A program made the position numbers and the translations under genes. The notes beneath the pieces were generated by a model that saw only the letters and a list, made by a program, of their open reading frames with translations, did not search any database and was not told the DNA's origin. Positions 14,793 through 19,467 of a stretch of DNA of 22,408 bases are shown here, in pieces. Every line of letters begins with the position of its first letter. Position 1 is the stretch's first letter. Source of the DNA: UMGS1071 sp045638545 (lineage in GTDB: Bacteria > Bacillota > Clostridia > Oscillospirales > Acutalibacteraceae); contig JAZUBL010000067.1 in NCBI GenBank assembly GCA_045638545.1, positions 1 to 22,408 on the forward strand, read 5' to 3'.

Positions 14793-16061
14793 TTGATTCA
14801 CCCTTATTTTCATATTGACGAACGCATCCGTCAGGCAGCAGATGTCGTGATGGAACAGCTCCAGCCAGTTCTGGCGGAGATCGACAAAACAACCGAGTAC
14901 AATCAGCAGAAGATGATGGCTGCATTTAACGAAGCAGGCATCAGCGAAAGCCACTTTGTCGGTTCCACCGGCTACGGCTACGGCGACCGCGGCAGAGATG
15001 CCCTGGACCTTGTATACGCAAAGGCGCTTGGCGCAGAAGACGCGCTGGTACGCCATAACTTTGTCAGCGGCACTCATGCCCTGACTGTTGCCCTGTTCGG
15101 CGTTCTCCGCCCGGGCGATACTATGGTCAGCGTTACCGGTATTCCATACGATACACTCCGCGGCGTGCTGGGCATTACAGGCGACGGCAACGGCTCCCTG
15201 AAGGAGTTCGGCATCAACTATGAGCAGATCGACCTGAAGGAAGACGGCACACCGGACTACGAGGCAATGGAAGCAGGTATTCGCCCAGACGTGAAGATGG
15301 TATACATCCAGCGTTCCCGCGGCTACAGCCTCCGCCCTTCCCTGTTTGTGGAAGAGATCGAGAAGATCGCAGAGATCGCAAAGCGCAAGGCACCGAACTG
15401 CATCGTTATGGTAGATAACTGCTACGGCGAGTTTGTACAGCGCGACGAGCCAACTTCCCACGGCGCAGACCTGATGGCTGGTTCTCTCATCAAGAACCCA
15501 GGCGGCGGTATTGCACCAACAGGCGGCTACATTGCAGGCCGTGCAGACCTGGTAGAGAGCTGTTCTTACAGACTGACTACACCAGGTACCGGCCGCGAGA
15601 TCGGCGCTACACTGGGCCAGAACAGAGAGCTGTTCATGGGTGCGTTCCATGCACCGCACGTAACAGGTGAAGCGCTGAAAACAGCAGCTTTCATCGCAGC
15701 ACTGATGAACTACTTTGGCTTTGACGTAACGCCAAAGCCATCTGAGCCAAGAGCGGACATCATCCAGGCTGTGATGCTGGAGAAGGAAGATGCGCTGGTA
15801 GCATTCTGCCAGGGCATTCAGAAGGGCGCACCGGTTGACTCCTTCGTTGTACCGGAGCCATGGGATATGCCTGGCTATGACTGCCAGGTTATCATGGCAG
15901 CAGGCGCGTTTACACTGGGCGCTTCCATCGAGCTCTCTGCAGACGCACCGCTCCGCGAGCCTTACGCTGCATGGATGCAGGGCGGCCTCAACTTCCACAG
16001 CGGCAAACTGGGCGCTATGCTGGCTGCACAGTCTATGCTGGAAAAGGGCCTGCTGGGTTAA
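14793..16061 (+). CDS. methionine gamma-lyase family PLP enzyme (YnbB-like)
   Basis: A fold-I PLP enzyme of the family annotated as methionine gamma-lyase family or 'aluminium resistance protein' (Bacillus YnbB type). The 422-residue product has the cofactor-binding blocks HNFVSGTHA, D208 in VMVDNCYGE, and K234 in SLIKNPGGGIAPTGGY as the likely Schiff-base lysine. The reaction is probably carbon-sulfur or related gamma-elimination on an amino acid, but the physiological substrate is not established. The start is TTG at 14793, with AAGGAG 9 bases before it. It is last in the murD operon; the 47-base gap before it has no terminator. Confidence 0.9.
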   Translation: MIHPYFHIDERIRQAADVVMEQLQPVLAEIDKTTEYNQQKMMAAFNEAGISESHFVGSTGYGYGDRGRDALDLVYAKALGAEDALVRHNFVSGTHALTVALFGVLRPGDTMVSVTGIPYDTLRGVLGITGDGNGSLKEFGINYEQIDLKEDGTPDYEAMEAGIRPDVKMVYIQRSRGYSLRPSLFVEEIEKIAEIAKRKAPNCIVMVDNCYGEFVQRDEPTSHGADLMAGSLIKNPGGGIAPTGGYIAGRADLVESCSYRLTTPGTGREIGATLGQNRELFMGAFHAPHVTGEALKTAAFIAALMNYFGFDVTPKPSEPRADIIQAVMLEKEDALVAFCQGIQKGAPVDSFVVPEPWDMPGYDCQVIMAAGAFTLGASIELSADAPLREPYAAWMQGGLNFHSGKLGAMLAAQSMLEKGLLG

Positions 16062-16062
16062 C

Positions 16063-16091
16063 TTGACACAAATGCACCAATCGTCTATAAT
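16063..16091 (+). promoter_or_regulatory. tRNA-Leu promoter
   Basis: TTGACA (16063-16068) and TATAAT (16086-16091), both perfect consensus, are separated by 17 bases. The -35 box begins one base after the preceding stop codon. The -10 box lies in the loop of the terminator hairpin described next. Start of transcription is expected near 16098, about a dozen bases before the tRNA. Confidence 0.92.
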
Positions 16092-16108
16092 AAGATGGTG
16101 CATTTTTT
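16071..16108 (+). terminator. terminator of the murD operon, overlapping the tRNA promoter
   Basis: AATGCACCA (16071-16079) and TGGTGCATT (16096-16104) form a perfect 9-bp stem around a 16-base loop, followed by a run of T ending at 16108. It begins 10 bases after the stop codon. RNA started at the embedded promoter lacks the left arm, so it cannot form this hairpin. Confidence 0.8.
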
Positions 16109-16110
16109 AT

Positions 16111-16193
16111 GCGGGTGTGGCGGAATTGGCAGACGCGCCAGATTTAGGTTCTGGTGGGCAACCGTGCAGGTTCAAGTCCTGTTACCCGTACCA
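16111..16193 (+). tRNA. tRNA-Leu (anticodon UAG)
   Basis: A full class II tRNA folds by eye. The acceptor arms are GCGGGTG and TACCCGT, with G-U pairs at both ends. The anticodon stem is CCAGA/TCTGG around the loop TTTAGGT (anticodon TAG), then a long variable arm, the T stem GCAGG/CCTGT with loop TTCAAGT, discriminator A and an encoded CCA (16191-16193). It reads CUA and other CUN leucine codons. Confidence 0.97.
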
Positions 16194-16194
16194 A

Positions 16195-16224
16195 AATGGC
16201 AAGCAGTCATGCTTGCCATTTTTT
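16195..16224 (+). terminator. tRNA-Leu terminator
   Basis: AATGGCAAGC and GCTTGCCATT form a perfect 10-bp stem with a 6-base loop and a T tract, starting two bases after the CCA end. Confidence 0.95.
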
Positions 16225-16248
16225 ATTTATAAAAAGGAGATGATATGC

Positions 16249-16722
16249 GTGTTTACGGAAGATCATCTAACAGAAAACCAGGTTATTGAAGGTGTTGAGA
16301 ACTTTTTAAAGCATAAAGGACGAATATCTCAAAAACGTATCCTAAATAAATCAGACGCAGAAAAGAAAGAGCACGGCGTAGATTTACTTATAAAGCTGGA
16401 AAATGAAAAGAAACGTGGCAATTGGTATTTTATTGAAGCAAAAGGGAATCTGAAAGCAGACGGGACCAAAATGAAATCAACCTATCTAACTAATTTTCGT
16501 TGGGCTATATCCCAGATCATCCTCCGCATAAAGGTTGATTCCAGAAGAAATAATTACATCTATGGAATTGCCATGCCAAAATCTGATATTCAAAAGTGTA
16601 TCAAACTGATTGAAGATAACTGGGCATTAAAGCATTTGAAAATTAGACTGTATGGTTCTTATATCAATAAAAACGGTGAATTATATGCTCAGGAATATTT
16701 GCCAAAAGATATTTATCAATAA
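16249..16722 (+). CDS. small PD-(D/E)XK-like putative nuclease
   Basis: A lone 157-residue protein without a named family that I can recognise. Its pattern D45 (HGVDLLIK), then after 17 residues E63-A-K65 (YFIEAKG), fits the D...ExK catalytic core of PD-(D/E)XK nucleases, and E17 in the first helix could complete it. The following TNFRWAISQIILRI helix also fits the fold. I chose GTG at 16249 because AAGGAG (16234-16239) ends 9 bases before it; an ATG at 16240 touches the ribosome binding site. It has no visible promoter after the tRNA terminator, no partner methylase or toxin gene, and clearly more A+T than the operon before it. A recently acquired defence-like or orphan gene is a guess; the nuclease call rests on a short motif. 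Confidence 0.6.
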   Translation: MFTEDHLTENQVIEGVENFLKHKGRISQKRILNKSDAEKKEHGVDLLIKLENEKKRGNWYFIEAKGNLKADGTKMKSTYLTNFRWAISQIILRIKVDSRRNNYIYGIAMPKSDIQKCIKLIEDNWALKHLKIRLYGSYINKNGELYAQEYLPKDIYQ

Positions 16723-16765
16723 ACTTTGCAATCTTTTATCCATCTACTTTATTTATCAAAAATAG

Positions 16766-16808
16766 AACCTCTGAGAATCGCTTATCATTGCGATTTTCAG
16801 AGGTTTTT
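16766..16808 (+). terminator. terminator after the nuclease-like gene
   Basis: AACCTCTGA/TCAGAGGTT and AATCGC/GCGATT, joined by a G-T pair, form a 16-bp stem with an 8-base loop, then TTTTT. The arms resemble those of the terminator at 17926-17968. Confidence 0.9.
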
Positions 16809-17163
16809 AGTTTTCATTCCTATTTTTATTTTCCTCTTTTCACCTCTGTTGATACGAAACCCCTGCCTTTTCTCCTATTGTATTTGTATGTTTTTATAAA
16901 TTTTGCATAAAATAAGAACCGTTATTAATTCATTGTAACAAATGTCATTTTTTTGCTGAAAAACTATTGATTTCTGGCTGACATTACGGTATACTCTCAT
17001 CAATGAAACATTTTAGTAATCATTCCTAAGTTTAAAGGCATCCAGCCAGAGGATTGCATCACAAAGTGTTTTATAGACTGGCATAAAAATCTCAAAGCCA
17101 GATATCAATTTAATTCGTACACTATAAATCGCAATAAAATTACATTCATTGGAGGTAGAAAAA
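16809..17163 (+). other. AT-rich intergenic region and long leader of the thioredoxin gene
   Basis: No gene is supported in this 355-base stretch. A promoter lies at 16967-16995, leaving a leader of about 160 bases. The leader contains GCCAG at 17045-17049, CTGGC at 17078-17082 and GCCAG again at 17097-17101, so the middle element could pair with either neighbour. It also holds a 8-codon reading frame (17003-17029) at the expected 5' end. The pairings are only 5 bp, so a regulatory switch is speculative. GGAGGT at 17151-17156 is a strong ribosome binding site. Confidence 0.5.
16967..16995 (+). promoter_or_regulatory. promoter of the CxPGFNxC-repeat thioredoxin
   Basis: TTGATT (16967-16972) and TATACT (16990-16995) are 17 bases apart. 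It is the best promoter in the gap and gives the gene its own transcript. Confidence 0.6.
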
Positions 17164-17889
17164 ATGAAGAACGAAAAAGTATGCCGCCCAGGCTTCAACA
17201 ACTGTGAACAACCAAACAACAACGAAGTAAAAAGAGAAGTAAACGTAAGCAACCCAGACGTATGCCTCCCAGGTTTCAATAACTGCGGTGTTTCCGAAGC
17301 ACCAAAGGCTGCACCTGCTGGTGGTAAAGACGGCGAGTGCCTGCCAGGTTTCAATGCATGCGCTCCGGCTTCTAACAAGGATGCTGCTGCAAACGATGAA
17401 TTTGACAAGGAAATTCTGAACACAGATAAGACAGTTCTCCTGTACTTCTCCGCACCATGGTGCAAGTACTGCCAGGTACTGGCTCCTGTAATCGATGAGA
17501 TCGCAGCAGAAAATGCAAACGATGTTGTCGTTGCAAAGATCGATATCGACGCACAGCCAAACACTGCAGAGAAGTTCCAGATCGCAGGCGTTCCAACAAT
17601 GATCGTTGTGAAGGATCAGAAGATCGCTGATATTGCTGTTGGCGGCAGATCCAAGGAAGAAGTTCAGGCTCTGCTGGGTCTCAACAATGCAGTAGAAGCA
17701 GAAGCAGGCGAAGAAAACGTTTGCCTCCCTGGCTTCAATGGCTGTGAGCTGCCAAAGGTAAGAGAAGTGAAAACAACTGACGCAGATGTTTGCCTGCCAG
17801 GTTTCAACTCCTGCGGCGTAACAGAGTCTGCAGAAGGTTCTGATGCAGCATGCGGCGCATGCAAGCCAGGCTTCAACTCCTGCAATTAA
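17164..17889 (+). CDS. thioredoxin-domain protein flanked by six CxPGFNxC repeats
   Basis: A 241-residue protein with no signal peptide or membrane segment. Residues about 78-173 are a thioredoxin fold with active site W99-C100-K-Y-C103 (not the usual WCGPC), the KIDIDAQPNTAEKFQIAGVPT block and cis-Pro144. On each side lie three copies of an eight-residue motif C-x-P-G-F-N-x-C: residues 7-14, 34-41, 59-66 and 187-194, 210-217, 233-240. An extra C230 precedes the last. All 15 cysteines belong to these motifs, the active site or C230. The thioredoxin part suggests thiol-disulfide exchange; the repeats could bind metal, form disulfides for the domain to act on, or be a modified peptide. No maturation, transport or partner gene is next to it. 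The ATG at 17164 has GGAGGT 7 bases before it. Domain call is firm; role unknown. Confidence 0.92.
   Translation: MKNEKVCRPGFNNCEQPNNNEVKREVNVSNPDVCLPGFNNCGVSEAPKAAPAGGKDGECLPGFNACAPASNKDAAANDEFDKEILNTDKTVLLYFSAPWCKYCQVLAPVIDEIAAENANDVVVAKIDIDAQPNTAEKFQIAGVPTMIVVKDQKIADIAVGGRSKEEVQALLGLNNAVEAEAGEENVCLPGFNGCELPKVREVKTTDADVCLPGFNSCGVTESAEGSDAACGACKPGFNSCN
17182..17361 (+). repeat. N-terminal CxPGFNxC repeat block (3 copies)
   Basis: The copies are encoded at 17182-17205 (CRPGFNNC), 17263-17286 (CLPGFNNC) and 17338-17361 (CLPGFNAC). P, G, F, N and both Cys are invariant, with the two variable positions at 2 and 7. Linkers are 19 and 17 residues, rich in N, E, K, A and P, and look unstructured. 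Confidence 0.95.
17722..17883 (+). repeat. C-terminal CxPGFNxC repeat block (3 copies)
   Basis: The copies are encoded at 17722-17745 (CLPGFNGC), 17791-17814 (CLPGFNSC) and 17860-17883 (CKPGFNSC), the last one residue from the C-terminus. Linkers are 15 residues each. The first linker resembles the first linker of the N-terminal block: both have a Glu after the Cys, then a Pro, EV(K) and an Asp-Val before the next Cys, followed by G-V-(S/T)-E. Confidence 0.95.
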
Positions 17890-17925
17890 AATTCCATCTG
17901 ATACAGAAATACCCGTAATATAATA

Positions 17926-17968
17926 AAACCTCCGAAAATCGCAGTAAACGCGGTTCTCGGAGGTTTTT
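17926..17968 (+). terminator. terminator of the thioredoxin gene
   Basis: AAACCTCCGA pairs with TCGGAGGTTT, with six further inner pairs and one mismatch, around a 7-base loop and followed by a T run. It is 36 bases after the stop codon and is similar in sequence to the hairpin at 16766-16808. Confidence 0.9.
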
Positions 17969-18000
17969 ATTTTCGTTGATAATAAATTATATTTCTTCAT

Positions 18001-18045
18001 AAAAAACAGCCCACCCATGACGCTGCTGCGTACATGGATGGGCTG
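18001..18045 (-). terminator. terminator of the surface-protein operon
   Basis: On the minus strand CAGCCCATCCATG pairs with CATGGGTGGGCTG (one U-G pair) and is followed by six T. It lies about two dozen bases after the last gene of the minus-strand operon and faces the preceding plus-strand terminator. Confidence 0.88.
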
Positions 18046-18068
18046 CTATTCATATCCGTGAAAACAGA

Positions 18069-18776
18069 TTATCTTCGTGCCTTGCGGCGGAATACGATGA
18101 TCAGAACGATCAGTGCTGCTGCCAGTACGGCGCTGCCGCCCATAATGCCAACGTAGAGCATTGGGTTGGAAGTATCGCCGGTCTGTGTGCCGCCATCTTC
18201 ACTCTGTCCAGGCTCTTCTTCTGGTGTGCTGGAAGAAGGCTCCTCTTCAATTGGGAACTCCTCTACCTTGAACTGCCAGTCAAGATAACCGATTTCAAAA
18301 GCGTATGTATTGTCCATTTCAATCGGCACATTCAGTGTTACGTTCAGTGTAACCTCTGCACCGGATTGGAATGTACCGAGCAGTACCCAGTCTGTCAGCT
18401 GTGCTGTCTGGTCTGCCGGTGCGTTGAACAGTTCGGATGTACCGTCCTGTTCAACAGTCAGTGTCATCTGAGACAGGAAGTCTTCGCTTCCTTCATGTGC
18501 ACCAAGAGAACGCATGTAGATTTTTACTTCTACGTCTCTGCTTGCATCATTCTTTACAACGATCTGCTCTGTCAGCTTGTCGCCAGGCATAACGCCCTTG
18601 AAGTTGGTGAACAGGTCGGTTGGAGAATATTCGCTGCCCGGTTCAAAAATGAACTCTCGCGCGTCGCCGTCATAAGTAACGGTGCCGTCCTCTGCTGCAA
18701 AAGCTGTAGTGCTGAATACCACCGCCATGACCATTACCATCAGCAGCGCGGAGATTGCTTTCAATGTCTTCTTCAT
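18069..18776 (-). CDS. secreted, C-terminally anchored surface protein
   Basis: A 235-residue exported protein of unknown function. Residues 1-27 are a signal peptide (KKTLK, then a hydrophobic stretch, cleavage likely after AFA). A beta-rich ectodomain of about 160 residues has the look of a DUF11- or TasA-type immunoglobulin-like domain (GVMPGDKLTEQIVVKN, then strands). A low-complexity E/P/S spacer (about 183-200) is followed by TQTGDTSN, a hydrophobic helix and the RRKARR tail. That tail is the layout of a sortase substrate, but no LPxTG is present; it may be a variant sorting motif or a simple membrane anchor. GGAGG precedes the ATG, 14 bases after the TasA-like gene. It is the last gene of the operon and could be an anchor for the fibre-like proteins before it. 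Confidence 0.8.
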   Translation of the reverse strand: MKKTLKAISALLMVMVMAVVFSTTAFAAEDGTVTYDGDAREFIFEPGSEYSPTDLFTNFKGVMPGDKLTEQIVVKNDASRDVEVKIYMRSLGAHEGSEDFLSQMTLTVEQDGTSELFNAPADQTAQLTDWVLLGTFQSGAEVTLNVTLNVPIEMDNTYAFEIGYLDWQFKVEEFPIEEEPSSSTPEEEPGQSEDGGTQTGDTSNPMLYVGIMGGSAVLAAALIVLIIVFRRKARR

Positions 18777-18790
18777 TTACTTCAACCTCC

Positions 18791-19450
18791 TTAACCCGCT
18801 GTAGATGTAACAGGCTGTCCTGTCAGATTGCCACTGGTATCATCTACTTCAATACCCCAAGCATTCTCTACTGCTTCAGCCGGTGTTGCCTGAATTGCAT
18901 TCGCAATAATTTCTACAGAAAGGAAGCAATTCTCTGGTGCTTTTTCTGCAACAGGCTTACACTCCTTGATAAGCACGGCTGTAATATTATCATCCGTAGT
19001 GGTTGCATCATTATCCGGAGGGGATACAGCCTTTGTGTAATAGTAGAAGCCGTCGTTACCCTTTACCCAACCGGAATTAGAATCAAACCAAGTAATTGTA
19101 TAATCTTCAGCCTTTGCCGGGATCATTTCACGAGTTGTGTTATTCTCCCACGTGATAACAACAGCTGCGCGGATGTAAACCGGAATATCGCCTTTATTTT
19201 TTACAGTAACATTAGATTTTGTTTCACCGTCAAAACCTTCTGGAATCTCAATCACCGTATTGGTTGGGGAGAATGTATTCACTACCGGAGCGGTTGCTGT
19301 TGTTAAGTATGCGATAGTACCTGTTGTTGCTACTGTACAAGCCGCCAACAGGGAGACAAGCACGATTGCTAATTTCTTTTTGCTTTTACGCTTTGGCGGT
19401 TCTTCTCTGAATCGCTTGCCGCCGCCATCGCTATATCTTTTTGCAGCCAT
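18791..19450 (-). CDS. TasA/CalY-like secreted protein with SipW-type signal
   Basis: A 219-residue exported protein. A long basic N-terminus (about 1-26, many K/R) is followed by a hydrophobic segment (27-43) and GTIAYLTTATAPVVNTFSP. This resembles the cleavage region of SipW-dependent signals (GTxAYFTD...NTFTVG) found in TasA biofilm fibre subunits and camelysin. Strands with the pattern SNVTVKNKGDIPVYIRAAVVITW fit the TasA-like jelly-roll domain. A processed extracellular structural protein is therefore likely; the fibre role is inference. AGGAGG precedes the ATG, and its stop codon overlaps the ribosome binding site of the next gene. No SipW-type peptidase is in the window; it may lie upstream beyond 22408. 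Confidence 0.8.
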   Translation of the reverse strand: MAAKRYSDGGGKRFREEPPKRKSKKKLAIVLVSLLAACTVATTGTIAYLTTATAPVVNTFSPTNTVIEIPEGFDGETKSNVTVKNKGDIPVYIRAAVVITWENNTTREMIPAKAEDYTITWFDSNSGWVKGNDGFYYYTKAVSPPDNDATTTDDNITAVLIKECKPVAEKAPENCFLSVEIIANAIQATPAEAVENAWGIEVDDTSGNLTGQPVTSTAG

Positions 19451-19467
19451 ATCGCTTGCCTCCTCTC

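Noticed and set aside
14787..16103. 438-codon frame opposite the PLP lyase
   Set aside because: Shadow of a well-supported enzyme on the plus strand.
16194..17163. Integration site (attachment repeat) next to tRNA-Leu
   Set aside because: I looked for a second copy of the tRNA 3' end downstream and saw none, and there is no integrase in the window.
17182..17883. Regular repeats considered as a CRISPR-like or non-coding array
   Set aside because: The repeats are in frame, conserved at protein level with third-base changes, and interrupted by a thioredoxin domain; spacing is irregular.
17146..18018. 290-codon antisense frame with its own repeat (E-A-W-x-A-like)
   Set aside because: Its repeat is only the complement of the C-x-P-G-F-N-x-C codons; no ribosome binding site, and it covers both terminators.
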